From NCBI GenBank assembly GCA_023512835.1, contig CM042088.1, positions 1,364,001 through 1,428,000 on the forward strand: a stretch of 64,000 nt of DNA. The letters are read 5' to 3'. A program made the position numbers and the translations under genes. The stretch's first letter is position 1; each line of letters begins with the position of its first letter. This document shows positions 42,884 to 54,242 of this stretch, one piece after another. Below the pieces are notes generated by a model. The model made no database searches, had not been told where the DNA came from, and saw only the letters and a program-made list of their open reading frames with translations. Source of the DNA: Taxillus chinensis. Its lineage: Eukaryota > Streptophyta > Magnoliopsida > Santalales > Loranthaceae.

Positions 42884-44184
42884 TGATGGTCCCTTGGAGC
42901 CTAAAGGGGGGGGGGGTGAATAGGCTCTTATTAAAACTCTTTGTTTCTCTCAAGACACAAACACTTATCTAGTTAAGTGATAGAATCACTGCGGAAGATA
43001 ACCAGATAGTGAAAGTATTTTGTTTTATTATCACAAGATAAATACAACAAAATAGAAGCACGACTCTCTTATACTCTGTTTACAAATGAACTCACACACT
43101 AGCCAACTTCTATCTCCAAAGATGAAAACGCTTGTGCATACACAGAATTAGTCTTTTCTTTTCTAATGCACATTCGCTCTCTCTCAATGTACAAGTATGA
43201 ATATTTATACAAAACATTCCTAAGCGACAACCTTGGAACTTGTAGTTCCGGAAAGCGTTCAGCACTAACTGTCCCTCGGTAATCTCTCTGCCTTGACCTG
43301 CGGCTTTGTGGAGCTCAAGATCTTGGGTTCGAAGAATATAAGTGCGTTTGTGAGTTCCCAAATACAATTAAGGTTGTGTCCACATATCCGGATGATCCAC
43401 GTGTAAGATTCTTCAGGTTCTCAATGAATTCGTCTTACATCGGGACGCCACGAGCTGATAACTTTAAATGCGGTTGAGTTGAAGCAGTATCTTCTTGGCC
43501 CGGTGTAATTTTCCTTACTCCGTAGCTAATGAAGCTCGGAACCTTACTCCGTGTCAGTGGTTGCTTACTCCGTATCTATTTAGTACTGGAATCCTTAGTC
43601 CGTGTCAGCGCTTCCTTACTCCGCATGTAAGTTCCTTACTCCGTATGTAAGTTCCTTACTCCGTATGTAATTTCCTTACTCCGGGCGAGTCTTGAAAAGT
43701 CTGATGACTTATTCCGTGTCAGCGCTTTCTTACTCCGCATGTAAGTTCCTTACTCCGTATGTAAGTTCCTTACTCCGTATGTAAGTTCCTTACTCCGTAT
43801 GTAAGTTCCTTACTCCGTATGTAAATTCCTTACTCCGTATGTAAGTTCCTTACTCCGTATGTAAATTCCTTACTCCGGGCGAGTAAGATATCCGGATTCC
43901 TTACTCCGCATATGGTTTCCTTACTCCGCACTTATCCTTTAAGTTCTTAGTCCGTACGAATGTTCCTTATTCCGTATGTATTTGTGACTTGGTTATTTAC
44001 CAAGTGTTTGACGACACTCACTCTTGTCCAGATCAGGATTATGTATCCTGTTCTTAGCTTTGCTCTCACGAGTGCATCTCTGGATTAGTAATATATCTTC
44101 TGCAATGATCAAATAAACACAAAAGATCTCAGATCAAATTACATAAGGCTTTATCAGCATTATCCAAATTCTGGGTTTGATCCA
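42884..44184 (-). repeat. Copia 5' LTR (3 to 4 terminal bases lost)
   Basis: About 99% identical to 25127-26338 plus 35486-35563. The array at 43612-43878 has one extra 20-bp unit. The outer end reads GGGTTTGATCCA and then passes into Tekay LTR sequence instead of ending ATCCAACA. Confidence 0.88.
43612..43878. repeat. 20-bp TTACTCCG tandem array (5' LTR copy)
   Basis: Same unit and two-block structure as 25856-26105, with seven rather than six units before the GGGCGAG spacer of the second block. Confidence 0.93.
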
Positions 44185-45981
44185 CAACACATCCAAGAAA
44201 GTAATGTTGATTAAAGCAATCCACAATCCAAACCTGTCTTTATTACAACAAAATCCTCTTTTCCATCCATCCCCACTGGGGTTACAACAATTCCCACAAA
44301 ATAACATAAATAAAAGACAGTAAAGTAAATAAGGTCTTCCACCTTGGGGTCCCACCTAACGCCTGTATGTTCCTGAAAGAAAACACAACATAGAGGGAGG
44401 GGTGAGCAACAACAGCTCAGTAGGGATCATGTCTCCCCAACCCATCCCATGCTCCTAGCGTCTACATGAGGGTGTGTACAGGTGCAGTGTAGTGACAATA
44501 AGATATAAACAGGTTGTATTCCACAATCACACGGAACACACCTATCCACAGCCATACAGGCTTAGCCATATAGGCTAACATATCCACAACCACTCAGGCT
44601 TAGCCACACGGGCTAACATATCCACAGCCTCTCAGGCTTAGCCACACGGGCTAACATATCCACGGCCATATAGGCTTAGCCACACGGGCTAACATATCCA
44701 CAGCCATATAGGCTTAGCCACACGGGCTAACAGTTCTAGTCCCGGGCTTCCACAGCCACCGGGTTCCACAAACACAGCATACAAGGTCACACAGGCATTA
44801 AACCAAACACGTAGCATACACACTTTCACAGGCATAATACCAAACACTTAGTTCGCACAGCCAATCAGGCATAAAATCAAACACCTGGCATGCAGAGTCT
44901 CACAGGTATTTTACCCTAACGCTTAACATGCATACATTTACAAACCCACAAACCCAGCCACACAGGCATATTATCAAACACCTACTAGGCATATTCACAC
45001 AGACATATTCACACAGGCATTTTATCGAACACTTAATATGCACTCACCATCCAACACCAGAAAACATCAAAAACCGCCATTGAAGGCCAACATTCATATA
45101 GGAGGTCACACCTATATGCATTTACATATAAATAGTATAACAATAACAACAGAAGCTCTATAAATCCTCTACACAGGGGCCTAACCCCCAGAACGGATCG
45201 GGTGAGACAGAATCCCTACCTTAAAGCAAGATCTTCCTTGCTCCCGCGCTAAACGCCGTCCTCCCCACGCAAGATGCTCCGGCAAGAACCAACAACTCCC
45301 CTTCCTTCTCTCTCTCTAGCTCTCTCTCTCTCCGACAGTGCGCAGTGAAGAAGAGAACCCTAAACCTAAAATAGAGGGCTTCTCCTCCTTATATAGACAA
45401 CACAACATCAAAACGATGTAGTTTTGATGGAACAAGCTATGTCCTTCCCACATCCATACACACCAAAATATCCACAATTCCAACATGGTCCTTTGGGAAA
45501 AGATGATTAGAATAACAAAACTAAGGTAACCATGCAAAAACATGCCTGCACGCCAATTTGAACGCCAATTCCCCAATTGGCGTGCAGCTCCAAATGCACT
45601 CAAACTTCACCCTAAGCCTCCTTGCATCTTGTAGAGGCATGAGAAGCAAAAATATGCTTGCACGTGAAATGGGTGAATTCACGTGCAGCTCCAAATGCTC
45701 TGAAATTTCTGTGGTAGATAGAGGACCTCATTCTAAGCAACTTTTGTTCTTGCACGCCAATTGTTTGAGGCCATATACTATATCAAAAGTGAGCTCCAAA
45801 ATCTGCCAAAACAGCTTAAAACCGCAGGTATATGCATAGCATCTTCCTAGGGCATAAATGTACGTTATCACTTGTCACATGCACCTCCCAAAAGTCCCCT
45901 CTTGGGCTCATCTCTTACCTTAAACTTGTGCACCAACATCCAAGGTGTTTGTGGTTAACTTCTTACACACGGGTCATTACA
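44180..45981 (-). mobile_element. truncated Tekay-like LTR
   Basis: Matches other Tekay LTRs in complement. The promoter-side end is complete (...GGGTCATTACA at 45981), but the first roughly 110 bp at the left (TGTCACGCC...) are missing. It holds only one ATCAAAAC palindrome copy (45409-45430) and a different tandem array (44545-44732), so it is another Tekay subfamily. Confidence 0.82.
44545..44732. repeat. 38-bp tandem array in the truncated Tekay LTR (about 5 copies)
   Basis: Units contain CCATATAGGCTTAGCCACAC followed by GGGCTAACATATCCACAG. It sits at the LTR place where the other Tekay copies carry the 26-bp array. Confidence 0.88.
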
Positions 45982-46407
45982 TCCTCTCCCCCTTAAGACT
46001 TTTCGTCCTCGAAAAGAAATGACATACGAGGAAAACAAACACAAGCTACCCATTTGCCACACAGCGAGCCACAACACCCAAATGGGTCATACACCGCGCA
46101 CAGCACATAACGGCACATAACAAAGTACCACCATAATCCATAACCACATGCATCACAATAATGCATATAACACATATCCATATGTCACAAATACACATCA
46201 CAAAACACATCACCATGATGAAAACATGTCTAAAAGACAAAACAAATACACCAAATCATACACAACTAATACAAGAAAACACATCACTATCCCTTGGCCA
46301 ACAGCCACCAACAGCCACCTCCCACTCTTAAGGTTCTTCGTTCTTGAACAACGTTGGGTGTTGCTCACGCATCATGGACTCACATTCCATGTCTCCTCTG
46401 CAGGACG
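45982..46407 (-). pseudogene. Tekay 3' end: polypurine tract, 3' UTR and last codons of the chromodomain protein
   Basis: The complement starts with the polypurine tract (AAGGGGGAGAGGA) and the 3' UTR inverted repeat around GAGGACGAAAAG. Read towards the gene, it reaches the coding end SMMREQHPTLFKNEEP. Similarity to the complete Tekay copies stops at GAGGAGACATGG (about 46400), so all earlier coding sequence is deleted. Confidence 0.7.
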
Positions 46408-46811
46408 TGTCGGCTTCTAAAAGACAACACACCTTCCAAAACGCACATGCTGATGCACATCGCCCACTACCATTCACATACCCGCGACTGGAGATATCAC
46501 ACCTTAACACACATGAAGGCACGTACCCACAGACCCAATACAACTTAGCATGATAGGGAAACACATATTCGAATCTCACAAACAACCCTTGTTCTCCTCA
46601 CCTAACACATGTCACAAGTATTCACATGTCACGACAGTATAAGACATATACGCCCATCACCAACACGTTTAACAAATCACATATGTCACAGAGCAACTCA
46701 CATCATAAACACCACCACAAGGAACAACTCACAAACAAAACACTACTACATGTTTAACGTTCCACTGCCCAGTCACCAACATCATACAAACTCATCCGCA
46801 GGGAGTGTCCT
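46408..46811 (-). other. unassigned segment between Tekay remnant and chromovirus RT
   Basis: GT-rich in element orientation, starting TGTGAGGACACTCCC right after the RT codons MPFGLTN. No match to the Tekay LTR or leader elsewhere in the window was seen. It may be a diverged Tekay leader or part of an unrelated insertion. Confidence 0.4.
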
Positions 46812-47343
46812 CACAGTTTGTGAGGCCAAAGGGCATCACCAAGAACTTGTAAGAGCCGTATCTTGTGACACACGCCGTCTTTGCCTCATCACCTTCGGCT
46901 ATCCGCACTTGCCAATAACCCGACCGCAAGTCTAGCTTTGAGAACCATCTCGCAACACCAAGTTGATCAAAGAGGTCGGATATAAGTGGGATGGGGTAGC
47001 TGTTCTTCACCGTTATCTTATTCAGTGCCCTATAGTGAATGCATAGCCGCATCGACCCATCATGCTTCTTTTGGAACAACACCGGTGCTCCAAATGGCGC
47101 TTTGGATGGCCGAATGAATCCAGCATCCAACAAGTCCTTCAGTTGTTTCCGAAGTTCCTCCAACTCCGGTGGTGCCATCTGATAGGGCACCGCAGCAGTA
47201 GGCCTTGCACCGGCCTCTAGCTCGATCTTATGGTCCACCTCCCGCTTCGGCAAAAGTTGTTTGGGGAGTTCGGGTGGCATAACGTCCCCAAACTCTTCAA
47301 GGACCGTCTTCACTTCGGTTGGGGGCTCCTTCCTCGCCAACAC
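46812..47343 (-). pseudogene. chromovirus reverse transcriptase, N-terminal half
   Basis: Contains [89 protein letters not shown] and [10 protein letters not shown]. It stops there, before the catalytic Asp-Asp box, where the Tekay-derived DNA is inserted. Confidence 0.88.
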
Positions 47344-49072
47344 TTGGGCATTCTTCCTTCACCATGGCAATGAAGGTTGGCTCCTGTCGTCTAACTCCTT
47401 TAGACAGTTGGACCGCCGAAAGAGACTTCACCTTGAGCTCTTCCTCCCGCATTACCTTCACCATGCACGTTTTCCCCTCGTCCATGATGCACATTGTGTT
47501 AGTGCTAGGAATTGGAATTGCCCACACCTGGTCAACGAACTCCATTCCCAACACCATGGGATAGTCATCCATCGACACCACAGAGAGATTCACCTTGCCT
47601 CTCCACTCGCCAATACTTAGCTCGACGCCTCGAGCCACGCCATGGATTGGACTAGCACTGGAGTTCACCGCTTTCAGCCAGCCCTTCTCTTCCTTGTAGA
47701 CTATCCCCAGTCCATGAGCTTCTTCCACCTTGATGAAGTTGTTGGTCGCACCCGTGTCCACCAAGGCCTTAGTTTCAAGGTTGTTGGCCTTAGCGAGCAC
47801 GTACATGCGCCCCTTCTGTTGTCCGGATGGTGGCACCTCCACCTTCGCATTGATTGCATTGAGGAGTTGCAAGGAACCAAGTCGTGGATCCCTCGCATTT
47901 CTCTCTTCATCTTCGTTGATCATCGCAGAGAGCTTGGAGCGCTTCGGGCACTCGAACGCCATGTGAGGGCCTTCACAAAGGAAACAGGAGATCCTTGGCT
48001 TCTCCCCGTCCTTGGAACCATTCGCGAAGTGTTTTGGGCGAAAGTCCTTAGACGGTTGGAAGGGTGTCCCTTTTCCTTCACTCCGGTTGTCTCCCCCACG
48101 TTTCTCCTTGTGGAACCTGTTCGCCTTGGAAGTCGATGAAGAACTGGTGGTTTTCTCCGGCTTCTTGTATTCGATGAGTGATTCGGCCACCGCCATGGCC
48201 GACGCCAGGTCCTACACATTTCTCCGCTGCAGCTCCAATTTTGCCCATAGTTGCAATCCGTCCATTAAGGAAAATAATGAATCCTTCGCGAACATATCCG
48301 GGATCTCCAATATCAGCTCGGAAAATTCACGGACGTACTCCCGCACCGTGCCTTTGTGGGTAAGGCGCCGAAGTTTCGCCCGGGACTCATCCTCCGCGTT
48401 CTGGGGATACAATTGGGCATTGATCTCCCGCATGAAATCCGCCCAATTGTCGATGATGCATAAGCCACACTCCTTGTCGGCATATCGTCGCCTCCACCAC
48501 ACCATAGCCGAGTCGACTAAGTATAGCGGAGCGGTCTTCACTTTCTTTGCCTCGTCGACAATGTTCAAGGCATCGAAGTACTGCTCCATGGTCTAAAGGA
48601 AGTTGTCTAACTCTCTCGCATTCCTTGACCCAGCATAGGTCTTAGGTTTCGGCACGTCGATTTTGGAGCTGGAATGGCTGCCAACGCCACCTTGGGTGAC
48701 CACCATCTTGCAGAGAGACCAATCCGCCTTGATCTCTTTGATTTCATCTTGCATCGCCAGGATTTGGGACGTGAGAGTGTCCTTTAGGCTGTCGAACCAA
48801 GAGTTCATGTCATCCATGACGGAGTTGAGAAGCCCTTGCATCCTCCCAAAGCTTTCCTCACCCTCTGAGTCCAGCTTTTCGATGCTTTCAGTGTGCCCCT
48901 TGACCACCTCCATTTGTTCGGCTAACGCCAACTCCAATTTGGCTAGCCGACTCTCCAGCGGACATGTTTCCCTCGAAACGGATATATCTCTCCTCCATTC
49001 CTTAGCATGGTGCTCCTTGTCACGGCCTTCGTGGTCGCCACCACTAATGACAACAGATCCTCTGTTTGTCAT
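47297..49072 (-). pseudogene. chromovirus gag and protease
   Basis: Starts at ATG 49072 (MTNRGSVVISGG). Helical N-terminus (RLAKLELALAEQMEVV), then the gag core (YFDALNIVDEAKKVKTA, MVWWRRRYADKE, FMREINAQLYPQNAEDE, REFSELILEIPDMFAKDSLF, GLQLWAKLELQRRNV). A zinc-knuckle-like CFLCEGPHMAFEC follows. The protease has ETKALVDTGATNNFI (DTGA). Stops at 48593 and about 48212 split one frame. The transition to RT near 47300-47340 is a frame change. Close in style to Galadriel gag. Confidence 0.85.
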
Positions 49073-49124
49073 TTTTACACCGTCTCGAAGTTTTTGATTG
49101 TTCCACCGAACTTAGCACCAACTG

Positions 49125-49137
49125 TGCTCTGATACCA
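49125..49137 (-). other. chromovirus primer binding site, tRNA-iMet
   Basis: In element orientation TGGTATCAGAGCA, two bases inside the 5' LTR end GTGACA. Confidence 0.88.
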
Positions 49138-49139
49138 CT

Positions 49140-49524
49140 TGTCACGGGGTCAGCCTTTATAGCAGCTTAACCCGTGCGGCACCTAGTTCCCACCCGTACG
49201 AAGGAACGCTAGGTCAGCCTAACTCGTCGCATTTGGATCGGAACCCATCGATCCGTTGTAAAGCAATTGTGTAGGGAAGAGCTTAACGGAAGAACGATTT
49301 AAACGAAGGCAACAAACGATTGTATTGATTGCTTGAAAGCTTTACAACATCACTCCCCTACATATAGATGTTAACACTTTTCTGGCTATGTCACCAGGAG
49401 ACATCATATATGATCGAAATCTGAAATCTCTACAACTTACTCTATAAGCTAAGTACAACACTTTACAAAGGGGAAATACCCCAAAATAGCCTAAGTGTGC
49501 TAGGATAAGCCTCGGTCCATGACA
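49140..49524 (-). repeat. chromovirus 5' LTR (385 bp)
   Basis: Same length as 22985-23369, about six substitutions and no indels seen. This is the lowest-indel LTR pair in the window. Confidence 0.92.
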
Positions 49525-49567
49525 ATATGCTGCTATATGATTTGGAACAAGCCTTGATCATTTCAAA

Positions 49568-50823
49568 CTAGTTTCCAATTCCGGATAATTCTTCTAACCG
49601 GTGGATTCTTTCGCCCAGCTTTCCAATGATCTCCTCTTGTTCTTGAATTTTCTGCAGCAGGGACCTAAGTTCATTTTCCCTTTGACGGAGCAGCAGTCTT
49701 GGATCTTGATAGGTCTCCGCATAGGCTATGTACTGTTGCTGCCATGGAAGGAATGATGGATGAACATCAGGGTAGTAAGAACTACTACTGATTTTCCGTG
49801 GTGCTTGCCATGCTAGATACCACCGGAAAGCTTTGCTTCGTGCCTCAAGGCCAATGTATGTGAAATCGAAGGTTTCTATCTCATGCAATACAGGAATGAT
49901 CTGATGACCCCTGAGTTGTCTTCCTTCCTGAAGAGGAGCATACGCAGTTGCTCCGCACGGTCCGAGAAGTGGGATCCAATTATATGGGCCACACCTGTAA
50001 ATCATGTTGACTTGGGGCATCCATGGAGCATTCCATACAACTTGATCATCAGTTAAGGTTTGTAGCTCATCGATCCAGTCCTCCTCTGTTTCAGGTAACT
50101 CCCATTACTGTAGAATGAATTCAGGTAGTGCACTATGTGGTAATGCAGCTACCTCTTCGAGTTGTGCGTCCCTACTTGGGAAGTGACTTTTCAACCATGC
50201 GCAGAGGAGTGGAAGGCATCCTTTGAAACGACCCCGTCCCGAAATCCGTACGTGTGATAATGATCTGATTGTCTCAGCGAGGATTGCAGGAATCGGATCG
50301 GCCCCTCCTAATGTTTGCATCACAAGTTCGCATACAAATCCATCAATGTAACCCAAGAACTTGGGAAATACAATTAACCCATAAATGGCTAGTGTGAACA
50401 AAGAGTAGAGTTCTATGCCCGATGCTTGAGATATTTTGTCTCCGATCACGGGCCACGGGATGACCTCAAGTCCACCCCTACGATGCACGATCTGGCCTAC
50501 TTCCTCTTCTGTTATTCCTAGGAATTGTGATAGGGTCTGTAAGCAGGAAACAAGTATGGTTGGTAGAAAAACTTCCGAACATCCATTGATTGGCTGTCCC
50601 AGGAGAGCTTGATACTCTTCCACAGTAGGGGTCAAATCCTATTCATTGAAGGTGAAACACTTCAGCCTTGGATCCGAGAAATGTACTGCCGCCTTTAACA
50701 TAACATCGTCGACGGGTCCTCGTGTTAGATGTAACAAGTCCCCATACTTCTTAATGTAGGCAGCCTATATATGGAAAGGCCATTATGCCCATATATTATC
50801 AAGTTCCTCCCGATGGGCCGTTT
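49568..50823 (-). pseudogene. Ogre ORF1, copy B (main part)
   Basis: Continues from 59315 after the Tekay insertion. It reads (with frame repair) GDLLHLTRGP, HFSDPRLKCFTFNE, then LTPTVEEYQALLGQP, FTLAIYGLIVFPKFLGYIDG, DPIPAILAETIRSLSHVR, GRFKGCLPLLCAWLKSHFP. After a TAA near 50105 come MIYRCGPYNWIPLLGPCGATAYAPL and a C-terminal coiled coil (LRQRENELRSLLQKIQEQEE). The domain corresponds to the ORF1 protein of Ogre elements (DUF7745-like as I judge it), function unknown. TAG near 50640 and TAA near 50105 break the frame. It ends GIGN at 49568, about 45 bp before the chromovirus insertion. Confidence 0.8.
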
Positions 50824-52670
50824 TGTCACGCCGCGGTTTTCCAACCCGAGGAGACCGGAACGTGACCCTCCCTTTATCCGGGTTTGGGTAAGGAGGTAGA
50901 ATACAACATGCACTTCACATTTTATTTTCAGAAAACAAAATCACATAATTATTAAATTCAAACCACATGCCTTTAATGTGTTTCAGACTTCATTACAATC
51001 TCCCCGCTGGGGTTACAATGCCTCAACAAAACTACATAACGCAAATAACATTAAACAAAGCCATAAAACAGAACTCTTCCACCTTGGTGTTCCCACCTAA
51101 CGCCTATAGGTTCCTGCAAGAAAACACACCATAGTAGGAGGGGTGAGCAACCACAGCTCAGTAGGGATCAAGTCTCCCCAACCCTTCCCATGTTCCTAGT
51201 GGCTACATGCATGTGCACAGGTGTAGTGACATGGCAGTATTAGGAAAAAATAAAACATTCCACACAAGCAGACGTAACCCCAGCCCCAGCCACACTGGCT
51301 AACAAACCACATCTCAAGCAAGTAATTTAACCGCCTCTTCAGGCCACTGATTTAACCGCCTCTCAGGCAAAGTAGTTTAACCGCCTTTTCAGGCCACTGG
51401 TTTAACCTCCTCTCAGGCAAAGTAATTTAACCGCCTCTTCAGGCGAGATACCACAGTCATGCACACAACACACACTACGGTCACTTAAGCATAAAACCAA
51501 ACACTTGGTGTGCACCCGTTCACAAGTGCACAAACCCAGCCATTCAGGCAATATAACAAACACCCAGCATGCATACATACACCAAATCACAAGTCCAGCC
51601 ACACAGGCATATTACCAAACATGTAATAGGCATATACACACAGCTATATTCACACAGGCATTTCATCGAACATATAGCATGCAACAACAGAATCACACTA
51701 AAATGCCATTGAATCCCAACATCCATATAGGAGATCACACCTATATGGATTTATATATATAAATAATAGCAGGTATAGACCGAATTCCACCTAAGAACCC
51801 TAGAACAGAGAGGGATTAGCAAGAACAGAACCCCTACCTCAAGTAAAATGCAACAACACAGCAATATTCTGTTCCCACGCCGAACGCCGTCCGCCCACGA
51901 GACACCGATCACCCATGCAAGACGCCCGGCAGCAACCAGGAGCTCTCCTTCCCTCTCTCTCTCTCTCACTCTGCGACGGTTGGTGGAGCAACAAACCCTA
52001 AACCTAAAACAGAGGGGCTTCTCCTCCTTATATAGACAATACAACATCAAAACGATGTAGTTTTGATTAAGTGAATCCCAGCATCAAAATGACATAGTTT
52101 TGATGGAACAAGCTATGACCTTCCCACATCCATACAGACCAAAATATCCACAATTCCAACATGGTCCTTTGGGAAAAGATGATTAGAATAACAAAACTAA
52201 GGTAACCATGCAAAAATATGCCTGCACGCCAATTTGAACGCCAATTTGAATGCCAATTCCCCAATTGGCGTGCAGCTCCAAATGCACTCAAACTTTACCC
52301 CAAGCTTTCTTGTATCATGTAAAAGACATCCATGAAAAAATAACCTTGCACGCCAATTGGGTCCAATTCGCGTGCACGTCCCTTTGGCCTGAAACTTCTG
52401 TGGTAGATAGAAGACATCATTCTAAGAATCTTTTACTCTGCACGCCAATTCATCTGAGCCCATCTACTAGGTCCAAATAAATCTCCAAAACCTGACAAAA
52501 CAGCCTAAAAGCGCTTGTATATGCATAGCATCTTCCTAGGGCATAAATGCACGTTATCACTTGTCACATGCACCTCCCAAAAGTCTCCTCTTGGGCTCAT
52601 CTCTTACCTCAAACTTGTGCACCAACATCCAAGGTGTTTGTGGTTAACTTCTTACACACGGGTCATTACA
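50824..52670 (-). repeat. Tekay (minus) 3' LTR, 1.85 kb
   Basis: Complete LTR. It includes a variant tandem array (51325-51445, words TTTAACCGCCTCTTCAGGC), two ATCAAAA palindrome copies near 52045-52100, and a CT run at 51951-51968. Confidence 0.9.
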
Positions 52671-52913
52671 TCCTCTCCCCCTTAAGACTTTTCGTCCTCA
52701 AAAAGAAACGACATGCAAGGAAAACACACATGCGGCCCAATTGGAAGACAGCGAGCCACAACGCCCAGATGGATCACACAACACAACAAGACATCTCAAA
52801 CACATTGCAATCTCAAAACACATCTCAATAAAAATACCAGTTTACAAGTATAAATACAATTACACCAAATTATGAGCCACAAGAAAACATATCACTACAG
52901 CCACCTCCCACCC
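52671..52913 (-). other. Tekay (minus) polypurine tract and 3' UTR
   Basis: In element orientation AAGGGGGAGAGGA abuts the 3' LTR. The UTR is shorter than in the 26339 copy. Confidence 0.7.
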
Positions 52914-53360
52914 TTAAGATTGTTCGTCCTCGAACAACTCTGGGTGCTGCTCACGTTCCCATGTCTCCTCCTCAATGCCACGGTGCTGCCATAGCACGCG
53001 AACCAAAGGAATAGCACGACCACGCAAAAGCTTCTCCCGCCGATGTAGGATACGGATAGGGGCCTCAACAACGGACATGTCATCCTCAATGTCCAATGTC
53101 CCCCAATCGATCACATGAGTTGGGTCAGGATGATACTTCCTCAATTGGGACACGTGAAACACGTTGTGCACTCGACTCAGCCGCGGTGGTAACGCTAACC
53201 GGTAGGCCACAGGCCCCACACGATCCAGAATCTCAAAAGGACCAATAAACCGCGGAGATAGCTTGCAACCTCGCCCAAACCGTCGATGTCCACGACATGG
53301 AGAAACACGAAGAAAAACATGATCACCAACAGAAAACTCCAAAGGTCGCCGCCGCTGATC
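52914..53360 (-). pseudogene. Tekay (minus) integrase C-terminus and chromodomain
   Basis: The frame runs from [20 protein letters not shown] through [38 protein letters not shown] and the chromodomain [30 protein letters not shown]. It ends REQHPELFEDEQS. A stop separates it from upstream integrase near 53365. Confidence 0.88.
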
Positions 53361-53363
53361 CGC

Positions 53364-54242
53364 CTAAGATTTCTGCCGACTCTGAGCTGATAACAAACGC
53401 TGACGAATCAACTTAACCTTTTCGGTAGCCTCTTGAACCAACTGTGGACCCAAGAGAGCTGTCTCCCCCACCTCGGTCCAACACAAAGGTGATCGACACG
53501 GCCGCCCATACAACGCCTCAAAAGGAGCCATCCCAATGGATGCCTGATAACTGTTGTTATAGGCAAACTCCACCAAAGTAAGGTGAGTCACCCACGAACC
53601 CCCAAAATCTAACACACAGGCCTGTAACATGTCCTCCATGGGCTGATTCGTCCTCTCAGTCTAACCGTCAGTCTTAGGGTGAATGGCTGTACTCAAGTGA
53701 AGTTTGGTCCCCATAGCCTCCTGCAAACCTGCCCAAAAACGGGAAGTGAACCTCGAATCCCGGTCAGAGACAACCGATGATGGTACTCCATGTAGTCTCA
53801 CAATCTCGTTCATGTATAGATGACTCAAGGTCCCAATAGAGTCTCGCTTGCAAACAGCTAGGAAATGGGCCGACTTTGTGAGTCGATCCACAATCACCCA
53901 AATCATATCTTTCCTCCCTGTGGTGGGTGGAAGACCAGTCACAAAATCCATCGCTATGTGGTCCCACATCCACTCCGCTATGGGCAAGGGCTGTAACATG
54001 CCCGCCGGCCGCTGATGCTCAGCCTTCACCTGCTGACACGTGAGGCACCGCGAAACAAAGGCAGCCACATCGTGTTTCATCCCAGGCCACCAAAAATTTC
54101 CTCGAATCGCATGGTACATCTTCGTACCCCCTGCATGCACAGCAACTCTAGACTGGTGAAACTCCCTCATCACCTCATCCCTGAGAGAGGAAGCCACTAC
54201 CAACCGCCCCTGAAAAGACAACTCATGCTCAGGACCCTCTGT
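53364..54242 (-). pseudogene. Tekay (minus) integrase core
   Basis: MYHAIRGNFWWPGMKHDVAA and SRCLTCQQVKAEH (zinc-binding), [38 protein letters not shown], stop, TERTNQPMEDML, giving D, D and E. The TAG near 53661 replaces the expected Gln of the DGQTER motif; a CAG to TAG transition explains it. Confidence 0.88.

Larger units (their letters stand above)
25127..44184 (-). mobile_element. SIRE-like Copia deletion derivative carrying a Ulp1-like protease ORF
   Basis: LTRs run TGATGGTCCC...GATCCAACA in plus orientation (TGTTGGATC...GGGACCATCA in element orientation). The iMet primer site is at 42870-42881 and a polypurine tract at 35564-35576. Minus-strand content: gag with two CCHC knuckles, fused by deletion directly to the RT YVDD box, RNase H, 1.2 kb non-coding, a large extra ORF, 3' LTR. 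Protease, integrase and most of RT are gone. The left LTR is split by the Tekay element 26339-35485. The right LTR ends in a microhomology junction with another Tekay piece, so no target duplication can be matched. Confidence 0.85.
22985..49524 (-). mobile_element. Galadriel-like chromovirus (Ty3/Gypsy) with nested insertions
   Basis: Two 385-bp LTRs with only about six differences bound the element. ATAT occurs on both sides (22981-22984 and 49525-49528). Minus-strand order is LTR, iMet primer site, gag, protease, RT N-half, [Tekay piece and Copia element], RNase H end, integrase, chromodomain, polypurine tract, LTR. Short LTRs, the gag sequence style and the chromodomain suit the Galadriel lineage; Reina is the alternative. 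The middle of RT and start of RNase H (roughly 700 bp) are missing. The element alone would be close to 5 kb. Confidence 0.85.
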
